In this document: piece after piece, positions 45,901 through 57,414 of the stretch
How positions within the stretch are numbered: position 1 is the first letter of the stretch
How the letters are laid out: each line of letters opens with the position of its first letter
NCBI GenBank assembly: GCA_009667805.1
Contig: CM019064.1
Span: forward strand, 276,191,662-276,255,661
Source of the DNA: Leptobrachium leishanense
Lineage: Eukaryota > Chordata > Amphibia > Anura > Megophryidae
Length of the DNA: 64,000 bases
Reading direction: 5' to 3'
The notes under the pieces: model-generated
Told to the model about the DNA's origin: nothing
Database searches by the model: none
The model's input: only the letters and a program-made list of their open reading frames with translations
Program-made: the position numbers and the translations under genes

Positions 45901-47147
45901 AATCCACAGCCATAAAACTCAGCAGTATTTGTGTATCACAGAATCCACAGCCATAAAACAGCAGTATGCAGGGTGTATCAGTGTATCAGAATCCACAGCC
46001 ATAAAACTCAGCAGTATTTGTGTATCACAGAATCCACAGGCATAAAACTCAGCAGTATTTGTGTATCACAGAATCCACAGCCATAAAACTCAGCAGTATT
46101 TGTGTATCACAGAATCCACAGCCATAAAACTCAGCAGTATGCAGTGTGTATCAGTGTATCACAGAATCCACAGCCATAAAACTCAGCAGTATTTGTGTAT
46201 CACAGAATCCACAGCCATAAAACTCAGCAGTATGCAGTGTGTATCAGTGTATCACAGAATCCACAGCCATAAAACTCAGCAGTATGCAGTGTGTATCAGT
46301 GTATCACAGAATCCACAGCCATAAAACTCAGCAGTATGCAGTGTGTATCAGTGTATCACAGAATCCACAGCCATAAAACTCAGCAGTATGCAGTGTGTAT
46401 CAGTGTATCACAGAATCCACAGCCATAAAACTCAGCAGTATGCAGTGTGTATCAGTGTATCACAGAATCCACAGCCATAAAACTCAGCAGTATGCAGGGT
46501 GTATCAGTGTATCACAGAATCCACAGCCATAAAACTCAGCAGTATCAGTGTATCACAGAATCCACAGCCATAAAACTCAGCAGTATGCAGGGTGTATCAG
46601 TGTATCACAGAATCCACAGCCATAAAACTCAGCAGTATTTGTGTATCACAGAATCCACAGCCATAAAACTCAGCAGTATTTGTGTATCACAGAATCCACA
46701 GCCATAAAACTCAGCAGTATTTGTGTATCACAGAAAATCCACAGGCATAAAACTCAGCAGTATTTGTGTATCACAGAATCCACAGCCATAAAACTCAGCA
46801 GTATTTGTGTATCACAGAATCCACAGCCATAAAACACAGCAGTATGCAGGGTGTATCAGTGTATCACAGAATCCACAGCCATAAAACTCAGCAGTATTTG
46901 TGTATCACAGAATCCACAGCCATAAAACTCAGCAGTATTTGTGTATCACAGAATCCACAGCCATAAAACACAGCAGTATGCAGGGTGTATCAGTGTATCA
47001 CAGAATCCACAGGCATAAAACTCAGCAGTATTTGTGTATCACAGAATCCACAGGCATAAAACTCAGCAGTATTTGTGTATCACAGAATCCACAGCCATAA
47101 AACTCAGCAGTATTTGTGTATCACAGAATCCACAGCCATAAAACTCT
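39990..47147. repeat. 41/52-bp satellite array, ~7.1 kb
   Basis: About 160 units of ...TATCACAGAATCCACAGCCA TAAAACTCAGCAG.... Long units are 52 bp with TATGCAGTGTGTATCAG; short units are 41 bp with TATTTG or TATCAG, an 11-bp difference. Unit order recurs at ~372-374 bp and at 1023 bp (for example near 40961 and 41984), so there is higher-order structure. The first units (to about 40150) are 52 bp and diverged (AGCAATAAAACCAAGCAATG). The array ends sharply at about 47147. Short ORFs in it are repeat artefacts. Confidence 0.97.
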
Positions 47148-47308
47148 GTGTTCAAAAATATTTTGAATACACTATTAAAAAATATTTTTGATATATAAAA
47201 ATTGCCCCCTCTCCTGCTCACCTTTGTTTTTTCTGCTTGCAGGGAGGGGGTTGAATATGAATCGTTGGTGGTCCAGTGGCACAGAGGGGGGGGGGGGTCG
47301 AGGAGGGG

Positions 47309-47724
47309 GAACCCGGCTGACCGCATCCGATGGATAGCCGCCGGGACCCCTCGTCTCCGCGGGCCTGGCGGCAGCCTCCGCTTCCCTGGTGGTCCCTGTG
47401 GTTCGTGGGGTGCTGCACTGCGCTCTGTACATGGCGCACAGACCGCACAGCACATCCCTCACTGACACGAGCGGCCGGCGATCTCTGATGACCTGTCACC
47501 TGACCGCCGGCGCTTACTGTCTGTGTAAGAGCGCCGGCGGTCAGGTGACAGGTCATCAGAGATCGCCGGCCGCTCGTGTCAGTGAGGGATGTGCTGTGCT
47601 CCATGTACAGATCGCAGTGCAGCACCCCACGAACACAGACCACCAGGGAACGGGAGGCTGCCGCCAGGCCCGCGGAGACGAGGGGTCCCGGCGGCTATCC
47701 ATCGGATTCGGCCAGCCGGGACCC
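47309..47724. repeat. ~400-bp GC-rich palindrome inside the hAT element
   Basis: Arms about 47309-47515 and 47525-47724. The innermost ~50 bp are near perfect (CGGCCGGCGATCTCTGATGA against TCATCAGAGATCGCCGGCCG). Outer parts have small indels. The spacer is about 9 bases. Confidence 0.88.
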
Positions 47725-48054
47725 AGAATGTGCCGCGGGCCGGCATTAGGGTGTGCCTAGGCACACCCGGCACACCCCGTGCGCACGCCTATGCCACTAG
47801 TACTGACGTACAGAGTGCGCTGCGTCCGCTAGCGGCATGTTTGCGTGATTAGGAGACGTCAGACGCTGCTAATGTCCGGCCAACATAACGTCCAGACACA
47901 AAAAGGGTTTTATTGATGATCCGTACAAAATCACGGATGAAACTGCGCATCGTATGACCGCTATTGCGTATTCCGTGAAAAAATAAGTCCATTCGTTCGA
48001 ACGCACTTTTTCACGGACAACGTGAAAAATGCGTTCGTCTGACCCTAGCCTTAG

Positions 48055-48528
48055 ACGTGTTATAATTAAATTTATTGGTCTGTTTTAAGTCTTTAAAACA
48101 AAAGATATTTTGTCTTTGGGTATAAAGAAATGAGAATTTAAAATCTGTTTAAGGTAAAATATATATTCACGAAATATATTTCTATAATCAAGGTATATTC
48201 TATTATATTTACAGTAGAAAATATATGCTCCAATAAATATTATATAAGTATATAATTGGTAAATAATATGGTTATTGAAGAATAGATTCTGTTGAGTTAA
48301 CTAGAAAAGAATTCAACTGATAAAGACTCAGTAAAATTTAGAAAGGAGTAAGGGATATAAATTTGATATGATATGTAGAGACATAATGTCTATACATTGG
48401 GAGAAGAGAAGGTCTTTTGTAGATTGACCTTTTGACCCGAGATAGGGATATTAAAAAGAAATGGTGGAATTAAATAAGAAGTGCAATGCTGCCCTCCAAT
48501 TTTTGCTTTCATTAGGTTAGGACCCACT
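48055..48528. other. No feature recognised
   Basis: AT-rich intergenic sequence. Confidence 0.4.
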
Positions 48529-49669
48529 TTAACACCTTCACTGCTAAGCCATTTCACCTCTGTGTGCTGAACTAATTTTTACCGTTTTAATCATGTTTAA
48601 TTTAAACGCGATTTGAAGTCCTGTTTTATTATACGACCCAGACAAATGATATATCCTTTTTTTCGGCAAACTACGTAGACAGGTTCAGAATATATCATTA
48701 TTATACTGTATGTATATGTCATGTCCTACCAGAGTACTATAAACAAAAAATTTCAAAAAATATAAATTTTATTAAAATTTCATCATCTACAGCGTGTAAA
48801 GTATTTTTTTTTCACATTTTATCATCCGAGCTTTTGCAGTTATTTATTCTATGGGGTACACTTGTTAAAAAAATTAGAAATGGGAACCCATTACTCTATT
48901 TTTCTGAGAAATTACGTGATTGTAGCTAAAACCCCTAAAAAAATTGTTAATGCAGCCTCATTGTTCACATTATAGTTGAAATGTGAACAATAGTGCTGCA
49001 TGAATAAAAAAAAAACAACACTTTTTTTTAAAATTATTATTATTAAGTTTTTATTTTTGTTTTATACTTTTAACTAGGGATGAGCCGAACACCCCCCCGA
49101 GTTCGGTTTGGGCCCGAACCCGAATTTTTCCAAATGTTCGGGTCCGAACCCAAACCCGAACCCCATGCAAGTCGATGGGGCTGAAAATTCAGTTTTTAGA
49201 GTGCCCTCCAAGAGGGCATATATGCTACATATTTGCCATAAAAGGTGTATGGGGGTCCGGGTAGTGCCCTGGGGGACAGGAAACAAGGACAAAAAGTTTA
49301 AAATACGTTTTTAAAGGGACAGTGAGTTTTCCATGAAATAAGGGTTAAAAATAAAAACGAAAAATTCCTTCAAATATCGTGCCTAGGAGGTCCCCATAAC
49401 CTGCCCGTGAAGTGGCGGATTTGTAGGATGTATAGAAACACTTAAAAACAAAAAAATGATGTTTCAAATGACGGTAAATGCTTTTCCTTTAATCTATCCA
49501 TAAACAACTGCTTGGGCCGGCAGTCTGTATGAAAAGAGGAGACATTTTCAGACACGCAGAAAACGTTTACTGATTTTTTGGGCTAAATTATTGTGAAACT
49601 TATGCAGGCTTTGGATGAAAGTAACAATAGGTGCTTCAAAATTGGTCCTTTAGCATCCCCAACAGTGCT

Positions 49670-51262
49670 GTCACACCGTAACCCCTCTGAGGATATGAAT
49701 CTGATACAGGCGTCAGTGGCAGTGCACCCAAATATTGTGCTTTTGGTGCCAGGCCTGCAAGTACTATCATACACAGGGTTATCCAAAGAGATCCGAATTG
49801 CTTGAGAAAGGTAACCGAACGCTGAAAATCAGCATTCGGTTACCTTTCCTGACCATTCGGCTATCCAGAGAGCAGGCAATTCGCCAAATCCTGGCGAATT
49901 GCCTGAACATACGGTGCCTGTTCGGTGCCTGTTCGAGGGCAGTGAAATCCCCATGAAAAAGCACTGCTTCGGCTATTCAGAGAACACAAACCAGCAGTGA
50001 AAGGTTCCCGAAATGCCCTGCCATTCGGTGGTTTCATTTGGCAAGTTAATTCAGGAGAATCCCATAGACTTCAATGTTAAAAATATTCCCGTTTTAATTC
50101 AATATCTAATAAACCGTTCATTCTAAAATTCTGCAGCAAAAAGTCTCTTTATTTATAGATTTTTTAGGATACTTTAAGCATTTTTCTGTTTTTTTTTTGT
50201 TTTTTTTTTCAGTTTACTTATTTTTTTTGTAACAGCCTTCTTTACTATCATTCCCTGGACCTCCTGTGTGAATTTCAGACATTTTCGCTCAGTAGTTTCT
50301 TTGCAAACAGCTTTTCATTTTCCCAGATCCATACAAATGGTTTTGCTAATTTATTCACCTCCCTCTGTCTGCGTCACAGCTGCTTCGGCTGTGTGTGATT
50401 CGGCTCCTGTTCAGCTCCTGCTCGGGTTTTTCGAAGGTTAATCCAGATGTTTTTGCTTGTTTTCTGCGTGCATTCGGTGGGTTTTGCGGTTAGTTTTCAT
50501 CAGGTTTGCGGCAGCTTTTCCCTGCAATTCGGGGACCCTGTGGTGCTTGCTGAATACACCGCAGGTTCACCGAAATGGGATCGGCAAAAGGAACCGAATT
50601 GAAGAGAACGAAAAGTCACCGAACGTGCAGTGACTTTTCGAATCTCTTTGGATAACCCTGACAGTAACCCCTCTGTGGTATTGTGGAAGAATGCAGGGGT
50701 GAACCTTGCGGTCCTATATTAAAAAGATATGCATCTGGTAAAGGCGTCAGTGCACCCTGATATTCTGCCTTTGGTGCAAGACTGCCAGGCCAGCAAGTAT
50801 CATCATACAGTAACCGCTCTGTAGTATTGTGGAAGAATGCAGGGGTGGACCATGTGGTCCTATATTAAAAAGATATGATTTTGGTCAAGGCGTCAGTGCA
50901 CCCAGATATTCTGCCTTTGGTGCAAGACTGCCAGGCCAGCAAGTATCATCATACAGTAACCGCTCTGTAGTATTGTGGAAGAATGCAGGGGTGGACCATG
51001 TGGTCCTATATTAAAAAGATATGATTTTGGTCAAGGCGTCAGTGCACCCAGATATTCTGCCTTTCATGGCAGCTAGTGCATTCACACCGTAACCCTTTTG
51101 TGGTATTGTGGAAGAGTGCAGGGTTGCACCCTGCGGTTCAAAAAATTTAAATGATATAAATCTGGCACAGGCGTCAGTGAAGCCAAATATTGCGCCTTTC
51201 ATGGCAGCAAGTGCATTCATACCGTAACCCTTTTGTGGTATTGTGGAAGAGTTCAGTGCTGG
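49670..51262. repeat. ~146-bp tandem repeat in the 3' part of hAT copy 2
   Basis: Six units marked by GTAACC(C/G)CTCTG, TATTGTGGAAGAATGCAGGG and AAGGCGTCAGTGCACCC. The key site starts at 50811 and 50957, 146 bp apart. The MITE at 49784-50660 interrupts the first unit. Confidence 0.85.
49784..50660. mobile_element. MITE with hairpin ends, family H, full-length, with empty-site proof
   Basis: 877 bp, ends CAGGGTTATCCAAAGAGAT and its inverse, flanked by ACA (49781-49783 and 50661-50663). The neighbouring 146-bp units show the unoccupied site ATCATACAGTAACC (about 50803-50816), so the duplication is exactly 3 bp. Both sub-terminal hairpins are present. Same orientation as 17882-18769. Confidence 0.93.
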
Positions 51263-51320
51263 AGGTTTTGTGAATGCAGAAGACATCCCCGATCTATTCT
51301 GTTACGTCAGCATCAGGGGG

Positions 51321-54300
51321 TTAATAGCTGCTGATCCAGGACTGATTCATTTTTATAAATGTCAGCCGGTCTACAGAGTCGGTGGACAGACGCACTCTTT
51401 TGTCTGTGACAAAACCTCCAGCAGCACTGAACGTCCTTTCAGAAAGCACCCTGGATGAAGGGCAACCTAGTAGCTGCATAGCATATTGGCTAAGTTCTGG
51501 CCAGTGATCCAATCTCAACACCCAGTAAGCCAGTGGATCATCTGCTGGAAAGGTATCCAGGTCTGCCCTTGCCTCTAGGTAGTCCTGCACCATATGGTGA
51601 AGACGCTGGCAATGGGTGCCTACATTTGATGTCCCTGGGCGTCGTGGACTAAAACAATAAAAAAATGCATCAGTCAAGCGGCCCTGGCCTTCACCACTAT
51701 TCCTCTGATCATCCGCAGCCTCAGAAGCACTTGTGTCAGCACTTGGTAATCTACCAGTGCCTGGAAAGGTGTTACACAAGTGTCGCTTTAGAGCATCCTC
51801 AAGTTTTGTCATCCTGTGCTCCCTCTGTGCGGGCAGGATGAGCTCTGCAACTTTCCCCTTGTATCGTGGATCAAGAAGGGTTGCCAACCAGTAATGATCC
51901 CTCTCCTTGATAGCACGAATCCTGGGGTCCTTTAGCAGGCTTTGCATTATTAGGGAGCCCATGCAGAGTAGGTTGGAGGTGGCATTAGCTTCCGAGTCTT
52001 CCTGGTCAATGAGGATGACCGTATCGTGCACTTCCTCTTCCCAGCCACGCACTAGCCCTTCTGTTTCTGGGAACACAAAACCCTCTCTTGAGGAATCCCC
52101 ACCTTCAATGCCCCCACTACTTAATTATTCCTCCTCTTCCTCCTCCTGTCTGATCTGAGTAGGACCCGCTGGAATGCTGTCCGCGGAAAGACTGGGGCCT
52201 TGAGAGCTAGGGAAGGCCTCCTCTTCCTCCCGCTGCTCTGCCTCTAGAGCCACATCTATAATTCCCCGCAGAGTGTGCTCCAGCAGGAACAGTAAAGGAA
52301 TTGTGTCACTGATGCATGCACTGTCCCTGCTCACCATCCTCATTGCCTCCTCAAATGGTGACAGTACAGTGCATGTATCCTTGATCATCAGCCACTGCGG
52401 GGGGGGAAAAAAAAACAAGTTGACCTGAACCTGTCCTTGTGCCATACTCACACAGGTACTCGTTGATGGCCCTCTGCTGCTTGTGCAGACGCTGCAGCAT
52501 TGCTAATGTCGAGTTCCACCTGGTGGGCATGTCACAGATCAGACGGTTTGTGGGAAGGTGGAATTCTCTTTGAATTTCTGCCAGGCGAACGCTTGCTGGG
52601 AATGACCGTCTGAAGTGGCTGCAGACTTTTCTGGCCTGGATGAGAAGCTCTGGCAGCCCTGGGTGCTTGTTTAGGAAACGCTGTACCACCAGATTTAGGA
52701 CGTGTGCTAGAGAGAAGGTTGCTGCCATTATCGCAGACGATCATTCCCAGCTCAAGCTGGCATGGTGTTAACCATCTCTGCACCTGCCCCTGCAGAGCTG
52801 ACAGAATTTCTGGCACGGTGTGGCTCCTGTCCCCTAAACAAACCAGCTCAAGCACAGTATGGCATCTTTTTGCTTGAGCCATTGCGTAGACCCTGTCAGG
52901 CATCGGTTTAACTGCCACTTCGCCAGAGACAGAAGGAGGAGGAAGAGGGAGAGGTGGTGGTGGTGGAGCAGACAGACCCCATACAAGCAGCTTTCTGGAG
53001 GCATGGTGGATGAACAAGCTCCAGCACAGAGCCCCGTCTTGGATCTCTCCCAGCTGCAATCAGAGTTACCCAGTGTGCCGTGAAGGAAATGTAACGACCC
53101 TCTCCATGCTTGCTGGACCACGTGTCTAAAGTTACATGCACCTTGCTCCTGACTGCCTTTCCCAATGACTGGATAACATTGTCTTCCACGTGCTGGTATA
53201 GTGCTGGAATGGCCTTGCGTGAAAAGTAATGACGTTTTGGAACCTGCCACTGTGGTACAGCACATTCAGCAAATTCACGGAAGGGAGCAGAGTCCACCAG
53301 CTGGAAAGGCAGCAGCTGCAATGCAAGTAATTTTGCTAAGCTGGCATTTAAACGCTGTGCTTGGGCATGGTTGGGACTATATTTTTTCTTTCGCTGCAGC
53401 AGCTGCGGCAGCGTAATCTGACTGTGTAAATCTTCAGCTACTGGGATGATGTCACATTGTGAGGAAGGACCTGCTGGTACATCCATTACTGTAGCATCAT
53501 CCCTGTCAGTGGAGGTTGTAAGCAATGACATGGCAGGACATACAGTGTGGGTAGAGACAGATGAGGAGGAGGAGGAGGACCTACGCAAAGTTTTGCCCCA
53601 ACGGGATGTGTGGCACTTGTTCATATGTCGCCTCAAGCACTTGGTACCCAAGTGCCCTGTGTTTATCCCACGCTTCAGCCTCCTCTGACATAGATTACAA
53701 ATAGCAACGGTGGGGTCTGCTGCACATTTCTTAAAGAACTCCCAGACAGCAGAGTTCCTGCATGTGTTCTTTGAGACAACAGCGCTCTGCACCGGAGCAG
53801 CTCTGACATGTGATGCCTTGGACTGGCTAGTGCTACGGTTGGTCACAGAGGATGTTGTGCCTCCTCCTCCCCCTATTCCTCAGTTCGATCTGTCACCCAG
53901 GTGGAGTCAGTGACCTCATCATCAATGTCATCTTCACCCCCTATCTGCTCATCACTGGAGCCAACTTGGCAGTATGCTGCTGCTGCTGGGGCAACATGAG
54001 TGCCAGTTATTTGTGTGTCATCACTGGCACCCCCTTCCTCTAGGTTGATTATACTCCCTTGCTCAACCTCAGAGATTGAATCAGAGCACTGTAGTTGCTG
54101 CGCATCCTCAAGCAGCATGTCACTGTCATTGTAGTCAAACAATTCAGCTGACTCCTCCGTGTGTCATAGCGAGGCTACGGCAGGAGTAGCTGTGGACATG
54201 GAGGCTGCATTAGATGCTTTGGCAGCTGAGGTGGACTGTAAAGCACCAGAAGCCTGGCTGGCAGAGGACTCGAAGGATGAGGATGGCCTGGCTAGCCAAT

Positions 54301-54483
54301 CCACCAAGTCCTCTGTATGTTGCTGCAGGTTAAGAAGCACCAGTTATAAAAGGACAAGTGTGCCCCTGCAGAGGATGCACCACGTCCACCACGACCAGAG
54401 ACACAGCCTCCCGACACAGGGGCTGCTTGCCCTCTTATCTGTGTCTGGGAGCGTCTGCCTGTCCTTTTTGTTCTTTCAGACAT
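51321..54483 (-). pseudogene. hAT transposase with BED zinc finger, frameshifted (copy 2)
   Basis: It starts at ATG 54481-54483. In order: basic N terminus, acidic Ser-rich linker (LFDYNDSDMLLEDAQQ, about 54100), BED zinc finger (CNLCQRRL ... RRHMNKCH) near 53620-53740, RNase H-like core (VHVTLDTWSSKHG, about 53110), a central helical region (52130-52730), and the C-terminal hAT dimerisation domain (CPSSRVLSERTFSAAGGFV, about 51400-51460), ending near 51340. Frame changes occur near 54330, 53870, 52900, 52560-52730, 52350 and 52080. About 1000 codons in all, somewhat long for hAT because of the acidic linker. Confidence 0.88.
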
Positions 54484-54599
54484 GGTGAGTGATATATAGA
54501 TTAAATATATACAGAACTCTGATTCAACTCTGGTATAAAGATTAAAGATTTACAGAACTCTGGTATAACTCAGTGAGACACCCTGATAGCTGGCAGCCA

Positions 54600-55324
54600 G
54601 TGACAAGACACAGATTACAATTCGCAGAAAACCTCCTATAAATTATTGAGACCCCCTGATGGGTGCCAGTGACAAGACACAAACTACGATTCGCAGAAAT
54701 CTGCTACAAGTCAGTGAGACCCCTCATAGGACCCCCTGATAGCTGGCAACAGTGACAAGACACAGATTACAATTAGCAGAAACCTCTGAGACCCCTTGAT
54801 GGGCGGCAGTGAAACCTCCTATAAATCAGTGAGACTCTTTGATGGGTGGCAGTGAAACCTCCTATAAATCAGTGAGACCCTTTGATGGGTGGCAGTGAAA
54901 CCTCCTATAAATCAGTGAGACCCTTTGATAGGTGGCAGTGAAAGCTCCTATAAATCAGTGAGACCCTTTGATGGTGGCAGTGAAACCTCCTATAAATCAG
55001 TGAGACCCTTTGATGGGTGGCAGTGAAACCTCCTATAAATCAGTGAGACCCTTTGATGGGTGGCAGTGAAACCTCTTATAAATCAGTGAGACCCTTTGAT
55101 GGGTGGCAGTGAAACCTCCTATAAATCAGTGAGACCCTTTGATGGGTGGCAGTGAAACCTCCTATAAATCAGTAAGACCCTTTGATGGGTGGCAGTGAAA
55201 CCTCCTATAAATCAATGAGACCCTTTGATGGGTGGCAGTGAAACCTCCTATAAATCAGTAAGACCCTTTGATGGGTGGCAGTGAAACCTCCTATAAATCA
55301 GTGAGACCCTTTGATGGGTGGCAG
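54600..55324. repeat. 43-bp tandem array in the 5' leader of hAT copy 2
   Basis: About 12 near-identical units of GTGAAACCTCCTATAAATCA GTGAGACCCTTTGATGGGTGGCA from about 54795, preceded by longer related units (GCCAGTGACAAGACACAGAT). Copy 1 lacks this expansion. Confidence 0.92.
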
Positions 55325-55770
55325 CCAGTGAGAACACACGGATTATAACAATTCCTAAATATTTTGTAGAAATTAGTGACCCCAAAAATACTGCGTTGTA
55401 CTGGCTGTGTGACAAGACACAGATCACCTCAATTCACAAATGTTTTAAAGAAATTAGTGAGCCCCAAAATACTGCGTGGTACTGGCTGTGTGACAAGACA
55501 CAGAAGATCACCTCAATTCACAAATGTTTTAAAGAAATTAGTGACCCCCAAAATACTGCGTGGTACTGGCTGTGTGACAAGACACAGATCACGTCAATTC
55601 ACAAATGTTTTAAAGAGATTAGTGAGCCCCAAAATACTGCGTGGTACTGGCTGTGTGACAAGACACACATCACCTCAATTCACAAATGTTTGAAAGAAAT
55701 TAGTGACCCCAAAAAAACTTGCTGGCACAGTGACAAGACACACATATCAATTCCCTGATATTTCGTAGAA
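55325..55770. repeat. 81-bp array, short form, in hAT copy 2
   Basis: Five units of the same sequence that is present ~29 times in copy 1 (5160-7480), marked by ACAAATGTTTTAAAGAAATT and ACTGCGTGGTACTGGCTGTG. Confidence 0.9.
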
Positions 55771-56042
55771 ATGAGACCCCCCCAGACCCCCCCAGTAGCG
55801 TGGCAGACCGGCAGTAACAACACACAACAATCTCCTCTGAAATTTCCTCTGAAATGCGTGCAGAATCGGCGCGTGGAAACGTTATATAGTGTGCTGCGGG
55901 ACTTAGCGCTGTTAGCCCATGATTGGGCAAAATTTGCCCAATCAGGACTCTGAGCGGTGATTGGCATACTGTTGAACCTGTCTTGCACCAGACCTGTGGT
56001 CAGGTGCAAGGCTGTAGCCAATTATGAGCTTCAGGCCAGTGG

Positions 56043-56646
56043 TGTTTCGTTTTGGGCATTAAATGCATCATTAATTATTGAATTAATATGCAATAATTAA
56101 AGCCCTAAGTTGCAACAATAACATTTATATCTTGTGGGTAATATGGTCGAATATATATAAGAAAAACCACACAGAAACCGGTGCAATATGAATGACAATT
56201 TACTTGGCAATATATATTCACAGTTTATATCATTTGCTTTACAGTAACTACAGAAAAACTAACATATACACACAGTCATGGCGCAGTACATTAAACTAAA
56301 CAACAATACTTAAACAATACAGCAATGAAATGAAAGCATGCTTACTACGCCCCAAGCTGGGGGCTGCAGAAAACTTCACATGGTCTGGTCAGTCTCAGGT
56401 ATCAGGCCAAAGAGACTTCACTCTTGGTGGAAGTCCCCCTTTTATTCCCAGTGGGAGTCACCAGTAGACAAACCCTCTCTACCAATAGGAAAAGACCTCT
56501 CTAAAGTAGGCTGGCTTAATGACATCACAGCTAGCCCAACAGTGCAAACAGCCTACACACTGCCCCTAGTGGTCCTTCTTTGGTATGTCAATCAGTTAGT
56601 ATTAAAATATGATAATTTATGGCAGAAATCATCCATGATCATAACA
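56043..56646 (-). mobile_element. Solo LTR inside hAT copy 2
   Basis: 604 bp absent from copy 1. It begins TGTT and ends AACA and is flanked by AGTGG (56038-56042 and 56647-56651). On the minus strand an AATAAA lies at about 56454, fitting a polyadenylation signal. No internal retroviral sequence is present, so the LTR arose by LTR-LTR recombination. The family is unknown. Confidence 0.78.
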
Positions 56647-57023
56647 AGTGGGAAAATGCATTGTGGGCCATTGTGATGCATTGTGGACTTGAACATGCGC
56701 CGAACACCCGGAAATGTTCAGAGTTCGCGATCTCCCCTAACAGGCTAAGTTCGGGCCGAACTCCGAACTGTCCGAACCCGAACCGCTCATCCCTACTTTT
56801 AACATGGTCATGTTTGGTATCACTGGAAAGGCCATGCTCTGGCCTTTTCAATGAAACCAAACATTAAACACTAGCTGCTCCAAATGACCTCCCTAGCTCC
56901 ACCATAGGGTTTCCACAGGGAAATCCCTTGGCAGGTAGGGGTTAATTTTCATACTGACATCATCGTGCCTTGAATGGTGCTGGATCACAGGCCGCACCTC
57001 AGGGGTTAAAAAGAGGCATCGCT

Positions 57024-57414
57024 AGTCCCAGCCTGCATTGCATAGGGCTTTTGCTTTTTTGCCTGCACATGGTACTTTCTGCCTTTTTACTTATTTTTAC
57101 CGCCCTGTCCTTCTTTGCGACGCATGTTTTTTGACCAGCTGACCGTAGTTACCTTGGCCGGCCTTAAGTGGCTGCATTTATATATGTTTGATTTCCCACC
57201 TTGATGAGACCCCCCGTCTAGGGGATGTTTTCTGCTAACATATTGCTATCCTTAGATTTTTTCGATTCGCTGTTTTTACGATGACACTTTTTTGGCCATG
57301 TGTGGTTTCCGTTGCTTGTTATGTCTTCTTGTTTGGCCCTGCGAGGTCATCCATTATTTTACAGTATGATGTAATGCTGACTTATTTCAAAATAAAAAAC
57401 TTTAAATTTAAAAA
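57024..57414 (+). mobile_element. 5'-truncated LINE (L1-like) or processed retroposon
   Basis: A 16-base duplication AAAAAGAGGCATCGCT (57008-57023 and 57415-57430) flanks the insert. The insert ends TTCAAAATAAAAAACTTTAA followed by an A-run, i.e. a polyadenylation signal and tail. No ORF. The T-rich body looks like a LINE 3' untranslated region. Confidence 0.75.

Larger units (their letters stand above)
39602..47793. mobile_element. Giant non-autonomous hAT element (8.2 kb) carrying a satellite
   Basis: Ends CATAGGCGTGCGCA and the inverse of TGCGCACGCCTATG, flanked by the 8-bp duplication CCACTAGT (39594-39601 and 47794-47801). The partial MITE at 16340-16350 preserves the uninterrupted CAGTACTAGTGG site. 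Contents: a short end with GTGTGCACCC, (CATA)n, a family-H MITE fragment, a ~7.1-kb 41/52-bp array, and a GC-rich palindrome before the right end. I see no transposase. Confidence 0.88.
39424..48052. mobile_element. GGCTAGGGTCAG MITE split by a hAT insertion
   Basis: Left terminus AGGCTAGGGTCAGACTGAGG (39424) and right terminus CGTCTGACCCTAGCCT (to about 48051). TTA precedes the GGCTAG and follows the last CTAGCC. Without the hAT at 39602-47793 the element is about 440 bp and matches 16214-16527 reversed. Harbinger-type (TTA) or TA-type targeting cannot be decided from three copies. Confidence 0.8.
49075..56795 (-). mobile_element. hAT (Ac-like) DNA transposon, copy 2, full length
   Basis: 7721 bp between the 8-bp duplications CTTTTAAC (49067-49074 and 56796-56803). 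Ends TAGGGATGAGCCGAAC and the inverse of CCGCTCATCCCTA. Both ends carry clusters of CCGAAC/GTTCGG, comparable to the sub-terminal transposase-binding motifs of Ac. The transposase (minus strand) is at 51321-54483. Nested inside are a family-H MITE (49784-50660) and a solo LTR (56043-56646), and three tandem arrays lie in the untranslated parts. Confidence 0.93.

Noticed and set aside
40167..47100. Many ORFs reading ITESTAIKLSS
   Set aside because: Satellite translation; stops recur with unit changes.
39990..47147. CRISPR array
   Set aside because: Units are directly adjoining tandem repeats without unique spacers, in a eukaryotic sequence.
47063..47852. Overlapping ORFs on both strands
   Set aside because: Produced by the GC-rich palindrome, which lacks stops on both strands.
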